From positions 1 through 64,000 of the forward strand of contig JAHCIT010000009.1 in assembly GCA_026129095.1 (NCBI GenBank): 64,000 bases of DNA. Direction: 5' to 3'. Source of the DNA: Deltaproteobacteria bacterium. Lineage in GTDB: Bacteria; JAGRBM01; JAHCIT01. Each line of letters starts with the position of its first letter. Position 1 is the stretch's first letter. The notes beneath the pieces are model-generated. The model saw nothing but the letters and a program-made list of their open reading frames with translations, ran no database searches and was not told the DNA's origin. Made by a program: the position numbers and the translations under genes. Positions 20,296 through 30,274 of this stretch are shown piece after piece.

Positions 20296-22767
20296 CTATT
20301 TGTATTTCCATCGGTCCCCGGCGGGACCATAGTTAGTCGTGTGGAGATAGCCAGGGTCCATATCGGTATACCCAGCAGCACGTACCGTTTCGATCAGACG
20401 GACACGTGAAACACGGTTTGGATCGAACCTGACGTTCAGTATCTGTTTCCTGCGATCCATCCGGGCCTCCAGAAACCCATTCAGTTCTGCCAGATGGCTT
20501 CTCAGCTTTCGTTCGTCTTCATCACTCTGGACATTGCAGGTCAGCACTCTGGCTTCATTCTCCGGCAGAGCCTCCTCGATACTAGGCACCCACTCCGTAG
20601 CCGCGGATGGTGTTTCCGTACCCCCCGGCTGGAACCGGGTGAGCCGGAGGGCATTTGTTACTACCAGCACCGACGAAAGCGACATGGCGAGCGCCCCATA
20701 CATGGGGGGAAGGAGGCCTGCCGCAGCTACGGGAATCGCAACGGCATTGAACAGGAATGCCCAGACAAGATTCTGCCGTATATTGGACGCGCACTCCCTG
20801 GCCCCTTCCAGTGCGTCAGCGAGCAGATTCATATCATTTCGCAGAAGGACGATATCCGCTGCAGCCTGGGCGGCGCTGGTGCCCGTCCCCATCCCGATGG
20901 ACAGATCGGCTGCCTGCAGGGCCGCCGTGTCATTGATCCCGTCACCAACCATGGCTACCGGGCCCAGTTCCGAGCGTATCTTCTGGATACGGTCGAGCTT
21001 GGCCGCTGGTAACTCATTCGCATGAAACCGGGAGATCCCAAGCGTCTTTGCCACCAGCCCCGCGGCCTGTTCGTTGTCGCCAGTGGAAAGCACCGGCTCT
21101 ATTCCAGAAGCCCGGAGCCGCGAAACAGCGTTTTCCGCTCCACTACGTATCGGGTCATTCAGGTAGAATATGCCGCCAAGTTTGCCATCTATTGCGACAT
21201 AGCTACGTGTGGCGTGCGGATGCAGTCCGATCATCCGGAGCAGGTGCGACCGGTCAATCTGATGCCGGGTGACGACATATTCCCGGGAACCCACTGCCAC
21301 GGCCTTCCCGTTCCACTGGGCGGAGATTCCTTCGCCGGGAAAGTTCATTATCTCCGTAAGTGTTATATCCGCGAGATTTCGGGGCGAGAGATACCGCTCA
21401 ATGGCCCGGGCAAGGGGATGCTCGCTTCGCCGCTCCAATGCCAGTGCAACAGCCAGCACCTCATCCTGCGGGATAATCCGTGACTGGTGGACATATTCAA
21501 CCACCTCCGGAAGACCTTGCGTAAGCGTCCCCGTCTTATCCAGAACAATTGCCCTGAGCTGCGGCGATTGCTCAATGGCTTTGCCGCTCCGGATCAGGAT
21601 CCCCCGCCTGGCCGCCCAACCCGCCAGTGCGGAAACCGCCGCAGGCGTGGCCAGTCCCAAAGCGCAAGGGCAGGCAATCACCAGCACCGTGACCGCCGGG
21701 ACAAGAGCTTCTGCCAAGTCTCCGGTGAGATACCACCAGATACCAAATGTTAGCCCCGCAATCGCGGCAGTCACCGGAACGAACCAGGCCGAAACCCGGT
21801 CGGCCAGCTTCTGGATGCCAGGGCGGATATTCTGGCCTTCACGGGCCAGCCGGATGAGATTCCCGTGGAAACTCGATTCTCCGGTAGCTGTCACCCGGAT
21901 CGTCAGCGGGGCGTCATTATTGACAGATCCGGCGATAATTCTCGACCCAGACTCCTTCAGAACCGGCAGTGGCTCTCCGGTCAGAAGTGCGGTACTGACT
22001 GACGAACGTCCGCCGGTTACCTCCCCATCTGCCGGGACCGCCTCCCCCGGGCGGACAATGATGAGATCGCCGGGAACAAGTGCCGTGGCAGGCACATCAT
22101 CAGGTTCACTGCCGGCGCCAAGCCGGTGAGCCCACTGGGGAATTGCCTTTTCCAGCTCCTCAAGTGATTCCCCCGTCCGCCGGGAAACCTTTTCCTCCAG
22201 ATATTTCCCCATCGTGACAAATGAGAGAATGAGGCCCGCTGCCGGGAAATCCACCAGCCGGTGATCGTCCAGCGCTATTCCAGCCCAGCCGGCCATGAAG
22301 GCTGTTCCGCTACCCATGGCGACCAGAGAGTCCATGTTCAGGGTCCCCCGCACCGCTGCCCGGAAAGCCCGGCTGTAAATGGCACGGCCAGGCCCCACAA
22401 CGATAGCGGTAGCCAACGCACCGGATACCAGCATCACGGCAGCCCCGTGACCGGCAAAATGAAGGGCCAGAAGCGGAACTGAGAGAATCAGGGCGATAAT
22501 TGCATTCTGGCGAGCTGCGTTCACCCGGATGGCAGAGCCGGATTCATCGGTATTGCTTGAGCCCATCGGGCGAAGTTCATAGCCAAGGGACCGAACCGCC
22601 GTCTCCATAGCTTTGATATCAGCCTCACCACTTACCTGCGCCTGCTTGGCAGCAAAGTTGACGGCGCAGGATTCCACGCCGGGGATGCTTCTCAAGGCAT
22701 CCTCGACACGCACTGCACACGATGCACAGTGCATCCCTTCAACCTGATAGTGGTGAACACTGCCCAT
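20296..22767 (-). CDS. copA: Copper-type P1B ATPase
   Basis: An 823-residue heavy-metal P-type ATPase, probably exporting Cu(I). An N-terminal HMA domain carries GMHCASC. The membrane ion path has CPC (IACPCALGLATP), the phosphorylation site is DKTGTL, the HP motif is in RSEHPLARAI, and the ATP-hinge is MVGDGINDTAAL. After the last helices comes an extra C-terminal domain (about residues 730-800) with the length and strand pattern of a second HMA domain, but lacking CxxC. ATG at 22767 is chosen; a GTG lies three codons upstream. It follows glgB by 43 bp. Confidence 0.93.
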   Translation of the reverse strand: MGSVHHYQVEGMHCASCAVRVEDALRSIPGVESCAVNFAAKQAQVSGEADIKAMETAVRSLGYELRPMGSSNTDESGSAIRVNAARQNAIIALILSVPLLALHFAGHGAAVMLVSGALATAIVVGPGRAIYSRAFRAAVRGTLNMDSLVAMGSGTAFMAGWAGIALDDHRLVDFPAAGLILSFVTMGKYLEEKVSRRTGESLEELEKAIPQWAHRLGAGSEPDDVPATALVPGDLIIVRPGEAVPADGEVTGGRSSVSTALLTGEPLPVLKESGSRIIAGSVNNDAPLTIRVTATGESSFHGNLIRLAREGQNIRPGIQKLADRVSAWFVPVTAAIAGLTFGIWWYLTGDLAEALVPAVTVLVIACPCALGLATPAAVSALAGWAARRGILIRSGKAIEQSPQLRAIVLDKTGTLTQGLPEVVEYVHQSRIIPQDEVLAVALALERRSEHPLARAIERYLSPRNLADITLTEIMNFPGEGISAQWNGKAVAVGSREYVVTRHQIDRSHLLRMIGLHPHATRSYVAIDGKLGGIFYLNDPIRSGAENAVSRLRASGIEPVLSTGDNEQAAGLVAKTLGISRFHANELPAAKLDRIQKIRSELGPVAMVGDGINDTAALQAADLSIGMGTGTSAAQAAADIVLLRNDMNLLADALEGARECASNIRQNLVWAFLFNAVAIPVAAAGLLPPMYGALAMSLSSVLVVTNALRLTRFQPGGTETPSAATEWVPSIEEALPENEARVLTCNVQSDEDERKLRSHLAELNGFLEARMDRRKQILNVRFDPNRVSRVRLIETVRAAGYTDMDPGYLHTTNYGPAGDRWKYK

Positions 22768-22810
22768 GATTGCCACTATCTTAACACGGCAAAAACCGGC
22801 GGGGGTAGGT

Positions 22811-24718
22811 TTATTGCCCGTCGGCCTGTTTCAAAAAGATCGCACCCAGGGGAGGAAGCGTCAGTCGCGCTGACCACTGGTGCCCATGCGCAGGAATCTG
22901 CTCGGTATCGATACCGCCAAGATTTCCCTGCCCGCTGCCACCATAGTAACGGGAATCGGTATTCAGCAGTTCGGCCCACCGCCCGCCCATCGGCAGTCCG
23001 ATCCGGTACCCATGCCGGGGCACAGGAGTCAGGTTGAATACCACAGCTACCAGTCGGTCCGGCTTCGTACCCCGCCGAAGGAAACTGACGACGCTTTGCT
23101 GGCTGTCGTGACAGTCAATCCACTGAAATCCATCAGGAGCCGCATCAAGCTCGTGCAAGGCCGGCTCACCACGATAGAGACGGTTCAGGTCACCCATCAG
23201 GCGCTGCATTCCCGCATGCAGCCCCGTGTCGGCCAGATGCCAGTCAAGGCTCTGGTCGTGATCCCATTCCCGGCGTTGACCGAATTCGGAACCCATGAAT
23301 AGCAGCTTTTTTCCCGGCTGGGCGAATTGCGCGGCGAACAGGAGCCGCAGGTTGGCAAACTGCTGCCACTCATCCCCTGGCATCTTTCCCAGCAAGGAGC
23401 CTTTTCCGTGAACTACCTCGTCATGCGAAAGCGGCAAAACAAAATTTTCAGTAAATGCATAAAGCATCCGGAACGTGATCTGGTTGTGATGAAACTGGCG
23501 GAATACCGAATCAAGGGAAAAGTATTCCAGCATGTCGTGCATCCAGCCCATGTCCCACTTGAGCCCGAACCCCAGCCCCCCGACATAAACAGGCTTGGAC
23601 ACCATAGGCCAGGCCGTCGATTCTTCGGCGACTGTCTGCACGTCCGGGTACTGGGCATAGATGGTCTCATTCAGCCATCTCAGGAATGAAATGGCCTCCA
23701 GGTTTTCCTTGCCCCCATACCGGTTCGGGATCCATTCGCCTTCCTTGCGCGAATAGTCGAGGTAAAGCATAGATGCGACGGCATCCACCCGAAGGCCATC
23801 GGCATGATATTTATCCAGCCAGAAAACTGCGCTGCTCGCCAGGAATGATCTCACCTCATGGCGGCCATAGTTGAAGATATAACTGCGCCAGTCCGGATGA
23901 TAACCGAGCCTCGGGTCCGCATGCTCATAAAGATGCGTGCCATCAAAGTAGGCAAGCCCATGTTCATCGGAAGGAAAGTGTGACGGCACCCAGTCGAGAA
24001 TAACGCCGATCCCCTCCTGATGCAGGTGATCGATCAGGTACATGAAATCCTGCGGATTGCCGTACCGGCTGGAAGGGGCGAAATACCCTGTCGTCTGATA
24101 GCCCCACGACGCATAAAACGGATGTTCCATGACCGGCAGCAGTTCGACATGGGTAAAGCCCATACGGCGGACATAAGCCGCCAGGCGGGGAGCAACCTCC
24201 CGGCACGACAGGATTCGGTCCGGTTCGGAAGGATCCCGTATCCACGAACCCAGGTGAACTTCGTAAATGGAAACCGGCGCCTGCAGTGAGTGATAGTCCC
24301 GCCGGGAAGCCATCCAGGCCCGATCATTCCACTCATAATCAAGGTTCCAGATTACTGATGCCGTTTGTGGCGGTATCTCTGCAAAATTTGCGAATGGATC
24401 GGTCTTGTCCACCGAATAGCTGCCGATACGCGATTCAATGAAATACTTGTAGCGTTGCCCGGCTGCAGCCCCAGGTACGAATAGTTCCCATACACCGGAA
24501 CTGCCCCTCGGCTCCATCGCATGGCGGCTCTTGTCCCACCCGTTAAACTCGCCGATTACCGCGATCCGGCCGGCGTTCGGTGCCCATACCGCAAACTGGA
24601 CGCCCGCAATACCATCCTGAACTACCGGATGGGCGCCAAATTTTTCGTACAAGCGGAAATGCGTCCCCTCGTTGAAGAGGTACAGGTCGTGATCCGTCAG
24701 CTTCGCTGGATGGGTCAC
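22811..24718 (-). CDS. glgB: 1,4-alpha-glucan branching enzyme
   Basis: A 635-residue GH13 enzyme that makes alpha-1,6 branches in glycogen. An N-terminal CBM48 domain ([20 protein letters not shown]) is followed by the barrel with [15 protein letters not shown] (nucleophile Asp), VAEESTAWP (acid Glu) and [13 protein letters not shown] (third Asp), then a C-terminal beta domain. Length matches the shorter GlgB class. It starts 6 bp after the 4-alpha-glucanotransferase, so both act on the same glucan pool. Confidence 0.95.
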   Translation of the reverse strand: MTHPAKLTDHDLYLFNEGTHFRLYEKFGAHPVVQDGIAGVQFAVWAPNAGRIAVIGEFNGWDKSRHAMEPRGSSGVWELFVPGAAAGQRYKYFIESRIGSYSVDKTDPFANFAEIPPQTASVIWNLDYEWNDRAWMASRRDYHSLQAPVSIYEVHLGSWIRDPSEPDRILSCREVAPRLAAYVRRMGFTHVELLPVMEHPFYASWGYQTTGYFAPSSRYGNPQDFMYLIDHLHQEGIGVILDWVPSHFPSDEHGLAYFDGTHLYEHADPRLGYHPDWRSYIFNYGRHEVRSFLASSAVFWLDKYHADGLRVDAVASMLYLDYSRKEGEWIPNRYGGKENLEAISFLRWLNETIYAQYPDVQTVAEESTAWPMVSKPVYVGGLGFGLKWDMGWMHDMLEYFSLDSVFRQFHHNQITFRMLYAFTENFVLPLSHDEVVHGKGSLLGKMPGDEWQQFANLRLLFAAQFAQPGKKLLFMGSEFGQRREWDHDQSLDWHLADTGLHAGMQRLMGDLNRLYRGEPALHELDAAPDGFQWIDCHDSQQSVVSFLRRGTKPDRLVAVVFNLTPVPRHGYRIGLPMGGRWAELLNTDSRYYGGSGQGNLGGIDTEQIPAHGHQWSARLTLPPLGAIFLKQADGQ

Positions 24719-24724
24719 AGCGTG

Positions 24725-26845
24725 TCAGCCTCCAGAACTGCCAGTAGAACCGTTCCGTATACGATTTACGAGCGCCAGCAGTTCCATAACCGCCTTGTCG
24801 CCAGCCATCGCCCCTATATCGAGGCGGGAGCGACGGCTCCAGTTGGGACATTCGTGCTGGGTACCGGGGGTGTTCTGGGGGTGTTCCTCCCCCCACAGGT
24901 CTTCCAGATTGATCAGCATAAGCCACGCGGGGCTCGCAGCCAGCCACTGAAGGCAGGCCCGCAAGACCCCTTGAGGACTTTCATCGCTTTCTGCCATCAA
25001 TCCCTGTCGCCGCAGGTAGGCAACCACCGACTGCCGGAGCCGGGCCCTCTGCTCCCGTTCATTGCCTGCCATACTCTCGTCAATATGACCCATTACGAGC
25101 CGGCGCTCGATATCGCTGCCGCTCCAGAAGGCGGCAAATGGCGGCAGATCGTGTGTATTGAAACTGGCCGCCATTGAAGGCAACGGTGGCTCGATTGCGG
25201 CTTCTGCGTTTTCACGGCAGGCGAACTGCATGACATAGAGCCGCTGGAATGAACGGCGCTCCATGCCGGAACGAACTTCATCAGGAACGGTCCCCAGATC
25301 CTCTCCGATAACTACCGCGCCCTGTTTTTTGGCCTCTAGTGCCGTTATCGCCTGGAACTCGTCAGCTTCATACCGGACATAGACACCCTCGGTGGCCGGA
25401 GCACCCTGGGGAATCCAGTAAAGCCGGTGCATGGCCATCACATGATCTATCCGGAGCAGTTTTGCGTGGCGGAAATGGTGCTGAAGGACTGCCCGCCAGT
25501 ATGCGTATCCTGCTTCCCTGAGCTGTTCAGGGTGCATGGGGGAAAACCCCCAGTTCTGGCCGCCCATAAAAAACGGATCGGGCGGCGCCCCCGTTGCAAT
25601 TCCGGTAGCGAACAGGTTTCGGTACTTCCACGCATCATAGCCGTCCGGATGGACGCCGACAGGAAGATCCAGATAGAGCCGGACACCGGCCTTTCGGCAA
25701 CTTTCTGATGCTGAACCAAGCTGTCGCTCCGAGATCCACTGGGCGTAAATGTAGTAGTCCTGTACCGCAGGGTCGTAGTCCGCATGCAATAGCTGGCCAT
25801 TACGCGCAGATTCCGGCCAGTTCCACCATGCCGTGTCGTGTTTTTCCATCGCGGCCCGGAAGGCCGCGTAGTCTGCCACGTCAGGCCGGCTTTTACGCCA
25901 TTCTTCAAATATGTCCCGGCGCTGACCGGTCCGGTCCATCAGGATCCGTGAAAGAGGCTCCAGCAGTTCGCGCTGAAGACGGTATGCCTCCCGCCAGTCG
26001 ACCAACTCGCCTTCACTAAAGGTTCGCAGCCGGTCCATGCGGCCGGCCATTGAAGCCAGCAGCCCTGAATGCTTTGCCACAGAGTATTCGTGCGTGGCCT
26101 CGGCATCTATGTATATTTCATTCCAGAACAGGCGGCTGACCGGTGCATAAGGGCTTGGATCGAACGGCTTGTCCATGAATGTGGGAAGCAGTGGAAGCGT
26201 GGCGACTGCAGCCCCGCCCTGCCTGCCGATCCATTCACCCAAACGCCCCAGCCCGGTGTAGGTTGCCGAGCCACTACCCAGCGAATAAAGCGGCAGGAAA
26301 CCGCCCCACGCCCGTCCAATACCGGTTTCTGCCGGAGACGGCGCCCTTGACGGGGCCTTCACCAGCAGGCTTTGTGCGCCCAGATGTCCGTCAGTAAGTT
26401 CCAGCCGGTAGTAATCAGGAACCAGCGAGTCTGGCAGCTCCATTCTTTTGGGAATGGTCCCCGCCTCTTCAAACCGCTCGACATTCGCATCGGGAAGTTG
26501 CTCCGGGTAAAAATCAGACGAATAAACTGGAGATCCATCTTCGGTCAGGATATTCAGTTTCCAGGCGCGCGAAAGGCCCTCCACCGGCAAACGGAAGGCA
26601 ACCGCCCCCGGTTCACCATCCCAGTGGACGACAACCGGGGGGAGTAGGTTCCCGCCTAAGGTTCTCCGTCGCCTGATAGTCGCATCAGAGCAGCTGGCCA
26701 GACCTTCAAGCCCGGCACCAAGCGAATTCAGGATCTGGCGGAGTCCCTCTTCGCTGGCATGACGCTCAACGCCCCCGATATCAAAATATGACGTCTGAAC
26801 GCCATAAAGCCGGGCAAGCTCCCAAATCGTGTTATCTGCGGCCAC
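24725..26845 (-). CDS. malQ: 4-alpha-glucanotransferase (amylomaltase)
   Basis: A 706-residue GH77 enzyme that transfers alpha-1,4-glucan segments between maltodextrins. It has the longer MalQ architecture, with about 180 extra N-terminal residues before the barrel. Catalytic parts: KLLRIDHVM (nucleophile Asp), VIGEDLGTVPDEV (acid Glu) and FNTHDLPPFAAFW (stabilising Asp); DLPVGVHPDGYDAW is the usual entry loop. GTG at 26845 is preferred over an upstream TTG (26881) because AGGGAG lies just before it. It forms a pair with glgB. Confidence 0.92.
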   Translation of the reverse strand: MAADNTIWELARLYGVQTSYFDIGGVERHASEEGLRQILNSLGAGLEGLASCSDATIRRRRTLGGNLLPPVVVHWDGEPGAVAFRLPVEGLSRAWKLNILTEDGSPVYSSDFYPEQLPDANVERFEEAGTIPKRMELPDSLVPDYYRLELTDGHLGAQSLLVKAPSRAPSPAETGIGRAWGGFLPLYSLGSGSATYTGLGRLGEWIGRQGGAAVATLPLLPTFMDKPFDPSPYAPVSRLFWNEIYIDAEATHEYSVAKHSGLLASMAGRMDRLRTFSEGELVDWREAYRLQRELLEPLSRILMDRTGQRRDIFEEWRKSRPDVADYAAFRAAMEKHDTAWWNWPESARNGQLLHADYDPAVQDYYIYAQWISERQLGSASESCRKAGVRLYLDLPVGVHPDGYDAWKYRNLFATGIATGAPPDPFFMGGQNWGFSPMHPEQLREAGYAYWRAVLQHHFRHAKLLRIDHVMAMHRLYWIPQGAPATEGVYVRYEADEFQAITALEAKKQGAVVIGEDLGTVPDEVRSGMERRSFQRLYVMQFACRENAEAAIEPPLPSMAASFNTHDLPPFAAFWSGSDIERRLVMGHIDESMAGNEREQRARLRQSVVAYLRRQGLMAESDESPQGVLRACLQWLAASPAWLMLINLEDLWGEEHPQNTPGTQHECPNWSRRSRLDIGAMAGDKAVMELLALVNRIRNGSTGSSGG

Positions 26846-26910
26846 TTCCCGCTCCCTATCACGAGAAATGGTGTTTCCCAATCCGTCAGCTGGCGATGAC
26901 GATTGTCAGG

Positions 26911-26934
26911 AACACCGCAGGGAAGGCGGGTGTT
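26911..26934 (-). terminator. Possible hairpin terminator after secF
   Basis: Directly after the secF stop, AACACC pairs with GGTGTT around a 12-nt loop; allowing a bulged G adds two more pairs. No T tract follows on the minus strand, so it may be a processing or stability hairpin instead. Confidence 0.35.
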
Positions 26935-28170
26935 TCAGGCTCGCTGGGCGCGGGGTTTCTTTCGCGTAGAATCCCGCCGGGACTGCCGGGACTGAAGATA
27001 TCTGGTTACCAGGATAAATACTGGCGACGCCACGAATATCGACGAATAGGTTCCAAAGATGACACCCCAGAGCATGATAAAGGCAAAATCGTGAATCACG
27101 CCACCGCCAAAGATCAGCAGTGCCGCTGCTGAAACCGCCGTCGTTCCGCCCGTAATGATCGTGCGGGACAGTGTATCACTGGCACATTGGTCGAAAAGAT
27201 CCCATAGATCAGCGGTGCGATGGCGGCTGAGCCGCTCACGAATCCGGTCAAATACAACAATCGTGTCATTCACCGAGTAGCCAACCACGGTCAGGAATGC
27301 CGCCAGGACCGGAAGTGAAAATTCGTACCCGAAAAGCACAAACATGGCCATCACCATAACGACGTCATGGAATGTGGCGAAAACTGCGCCAGTTCCGAAA
27401 CCAACCGCCGATGCAAAATCCAGCTGGGAAAACCGGATCAGGATGTAGATGAACAGGAACAGCATGGCATAAACGACAGATTCAATGGCTTTCCGCGACA
27501 GATCCTTCACGGCCGCGGGGCCTGCACCCTCCTGGCGGAGGATTTCATATCCGCGCTCACCGAAACCCTTGGTCAATGCCGCCCGGACCGCGGCCGCCCG
27601 TTCTGAAATATCCTCACCTTCCATCTTCACCTTGATCAGGTATTCGGGGCCGGTGAGATTCAGGGGCTCGTCCGCTGCTTCCGGCAAAACCGCCGTCGCC
27701 TTGCCTGCCTCTTCGGAAATTTCCGTGCCGTCTTTAGCCGGTTCGGCTGCCGCTGTTGCAGCGGCTTTTCCGACCGGAGGCTCAGCCTCACTGCCAGACG
27801 CTGTTTCTTCTCCTGCCGCTGTTTCTGCTTGCTTCTCCGCAGTAGCAATGGAACCGGCAGAAACAACTTCTCCCGTTTTCTGGCCCTCCGCCGTCAGCCC
27901 CTGGATCAGAACATCGGTCAATCCGGCTTCAGAAAGCTTCTTGCGGACTGCTGCCGTGTTCACACCAGGCTCAAACCGGACCTGAAGATCCAATCCGCCG
28001 GCGAAGTCGATCCCGTAGCGGAACTGGCCCGAAAAATACTGCCAGCCGGCAAACACGAACAGGAGCATGGAAAACGCACCGCAAATCTTTGCTGCCCTGG
28101 AAAAACGAATCAGGGTGCCCGGTTTGACAAAGGATGTGAACGGGAACTCGGGGAGCTTCTTGCCAGACAT
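26935..28170 (-). CDS. secF: Protein translocase subunit SecF, with large insertion
   Basis: A 411-residue inner-membrane protein of the SecDF complex, which uses proton motive force to pull exported proteins across. The first helix (about 28-47), FRYGIDFAGGL, and the later helices with GTGAVFATFHDVVMV and GYSVNDTIVVFDRIRERL are typical. The periplasmic domain contains an inserted stretch, about residues 95-172, rich in Ala, Glu, Thr and Pro, which explains why the protein is about 100 residues longer than usual. It lies 18 bp after secD. Confidence 0.93.
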   Translation of the reverse strand: MSGKKLPEFPFTSFVKPGTLIRFSRAAKICGAFSMLLFVFAGWQYFSGQFRYGIDFAGGLDLQVRFEPGVNTAAVRKKLSEAGLTDVLIQGLTAEGQKTGEVVSAGSIATAEKQAETAAGEETASGSEAEPPVGKAAATAAAEPAKDGTEISEEAGKATAVLPEAADEPLNLTGPEYLIKVKMEGEDISERAAAVRAALTKGFGERGYEILRQEGAGPAAVKDLSRKAIESVVYAMLFLFIYILIRFSQLDFASAVGFGTGAVFATFHDVVMVMAMFVLFGYEFSLPVLAAFLTVVGYSVNDTIVVFDRIRERLSRHRTADLWDLFDQCASDTLSRTIITGGTTAVSAAALLIFGGGVIHDFAFIMLWGVIFGTYSSIFVASPVFILVTRYLQSRQSRRDSTRKKPRAQRA

Positions 28171-28188
28171 GTATGTTCGTCCTCCGCC

Positions 28189-29793
28189 CTACAGGCTCAG
28201 TTGCTTGGGCCGCGCCGACTGGACGAGGCCGTCATAGAAAATCCGCGTGCACCAGTAGGCGGTAAACAGGTTTGCCACCAGCCCGATGACCAGAACCACG
28301 GCAAAGCCCTTGATTGGCCCGGTTCCGAAAATAAACAGCACGAACCCTGTAATCAGCGTCGTAAGGTTTGAATCGAAAATCGTCGTGAATGCCCGGTCAT
28401 AGCCGGCTTCCACCGCGCCCCGGATCGTCTTGCCCGAATAAATCTCCTCACGGATCCGCTCAAAGATCAGCACGTTCGCATCCACGCCCATGCCGACAGA
28501 AAGAGCGAGGCCCGCAATACCCGGGAGCGTAAAAACGGCGTTAAATGCCATCATAACGCCCAGAACGATCAGGACGTTCATCATGACAGCCATATTGGCC
28601 ACCAGGCCGCCGACCCGGTAGTAGACCGCCATGAAGGCCAGGACAGCGAAGGCACCAATCAGCATGGCCCTGACGCCTTGACGGATCGAATCCCGTCCAA
28701 GCGTGGGGCCCACCGTGCGCTCTTCGACAATCGTGATCTTCACCGGCAGTGGACCGGACCGAAGCACGACGGCCAAGTCCTGCGCCGATTGCTGGGTGAA
28801 ATTGCCCGAAATGATTCCATCGCGTGTAATCCGTGCCCGGATGACCGGCGCCGATTTGATCACATCGTCGAGAACAATCGCCAGCTGCTTCCCACGATGA
28901 GCCCCGGTCATCTCGCCAAACTGTTGCGCCCCTTCGGCACCAAACCGGAACCCCGTTGCAGGAGCACCGTCCTGGTCAGCCGTCAGGAATGCGTTTTCCA
29001 GGAGCGATCCGTCAACAAAGGGAGTCGTCTTGACCAGGTACCATGACGCTTCCTTCCCCGTTGTATCATCGACTTCGGGATAGACCTCAAAGCCCGCCGG
29101 TACTTCGCCGCCGTGCGGCTCCAGCAGTTGCCGCCGCGTCGGGGCTTCGGACTCCACCAGCATGAACTTCAGCACCGCTGTCCGCTGGATCACACCCTTC
29201 CACCGGGCCGATGAGGCCTGGCCAGCGAGCTGGACGACAATCTTGTGCATCCCCTGCGGATGGATGATCGGTTCAGTGACACCCATTTCGTTAATCCGGC
29301 GGTCCACCGTATCGATCGTCTGGGCGATCGTCCGGGCGCGGACATCACGCAGATATATCGACTCAATTGTTACATCCGCCTGGGTGCCGCTAATGCTCAG
29401 GCTGGCAATGTTACCAAGGTAATCCTTGATGATGGAGCGGGCGGTCTTTGCCTTCTCTTCGTCAGGGAAACGGATGGCCAACCGGTCAGGGTGCCTCTCG
29501 AATACTGCCCCTTCAATACCCTTTTCTTTTAACTGGCTATCCAGCCCGGATTCGATCACCCGGTGCTCATGGTCCAAAAGATCCTGATCATCCAGACGAA
29601 GAACCAGATGCACTCCACCCTGCAAGTCGAGGCCCAGTACCGGCGGCCATTTGAACAGGAACAGGAGGGCGATGAGGCTCATTACAATAGCCACGCCAGT
29701 CGCCCGGAACCGCACCGCGGCCGGCGCAAGAAATACGGCGCCAATGAGGGCTACGGCCACAACCCCCACCACGATCTTGATTACTAACTCCAC
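28189..29793 (-). CDS. secD: Protein translocase subunit SecD
   Basis: A 534-residue SecD. One N-terminal helix, LGLDLQGGVHLVLRL, a large periplasmic domain with the P1 head, and five C-terminal helices containing GMGVDANVLIFERIREE. Length fits the family without the long E. coli additions. Start is GTG at 29793 with an AGGAAAGG ribosome-binding site. The 118-bp gap to yajC holds a 6-bp hairpin (CACGGC with GCCGTG, 29872-29889). Confidence 0.95.
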   Translation of the reverse strand: MELVIKIVVGVVAVALIGAVFLAPAAVRFRATGVAIVMSLIALLFLFKWPPVLGLDLQGGVHLVLRLDDQDLLDHEHRVIESGLDSQLKEKGIEGAVFERHPDRLAIRFPDEEKAKTARSIIKDYLGNIASLSISGTQADVTIESIYLRDVRARTIAQTIDTVDRRINEMGVTEPIIHPQGMHKIVVQLAGQASSARWKGVIQRTAVLKFMLVESEAPTRRQLLEPHGGEVPAGFEVYPEVDDTTGKEASWYLVKTTPFVDGSLLENAFLTADQDGAPATGFRFGAEGAQQFGEMTGAHRGKQLAIVLDDVIKSAPVIRARITRDGIISGNFTQQSAQDLAVVLRSGPLPVKITIVEERTVGPTLGRDSIRQGVRAMLIGAFAVLAFMAVYYRVGGLVANMAVMMNVLIVLGVMMAFNAVFTLPGIAGLALSVGMGVDANVLIFERIREEIYSGKTIRGAVEAGYDRAFTTIFDSNLTTLITGFVLFIFGTGPIKGFAVVLVIGLVANLFTAYWCTRIFYDGLVQSARPKQLSL

Positions 29794-29911
29794 TGGATTT
29801 CCTTTCCTTCCCGAAGCGGCTCCGCCGGTTGGCCAGACCAGAAAAAGTCATGGCTCATCTGACCGCACACTCACGGCCCTGGAGCCGTGTGGGCAATCAC
29901 CGTATTTTCCC

Positions 29912-30274
29912 TTAAGACTTGCCGGATTCGGCTTCCTTCTCTTTGTCTTTCTTGTTGCGAACCGAGGCAACAGCCGAACGTTCAAAATCAACACGCACAT
30001 TCTGGGCGATCTCGATCGTAAAGATTCCATTCTCAATCCGGGTGACCTTGCCATGAATGCCGCTGCTGGTCACCACGCGATCACCAACCTTGATCGCTTC
30101 CAGCATCGTCTTGACCTCTTTTTCCCGTTTTACCTGTGGGCGGATCATCAGGAAATAGAACAGCAGGATCAGAATCGGGAACCAGCCGAGCATGGCCCAC
30201 ACACTCGGCTGCTCCCCCTCTGCCGGGGGTGCTGCCATGGTCAAAGTTCCAATGATTTCAATCAGGTGAGTCAC
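29912..30274 (-). CDS. yajC: Preprotein translocase accessory protein YajC
   Basis: A 120-residue YajC. One hydrophobic helix (about residues 27-45, AMLGWFPILILLFYFLMIRP) is followed by the small cytoplasmic domain KEVKTMLEAIKVGDRVVTSSG and a Lys/Glu-rich tail. GTG at 30274 has GAGGAT upstream; an alternative ATG lies 12 codons later. The first 17 bp overlap the tgt stop region, linking queuosine and secretion genes as in many bacteria. Confidence 0.93.
   Translation of the reverse strand: MTHLIEIIGTLTMAAPPAEGEQPSVWAMLGWFPILILLFYFLMIRPQVKREKEVKTMLEAIKVGDRVVTSSGIHGKVTRIENGIFTIEIAQNVRVDFERSAVASVRNKKDKEKEAESGKS

Noticed and set aside
21269-22129. 286-residue plus-strand frame over the copper ATPase
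   Set aside because: Shadow of copA; Ser/Arg/Pro-rich composition typical of antisense frames.
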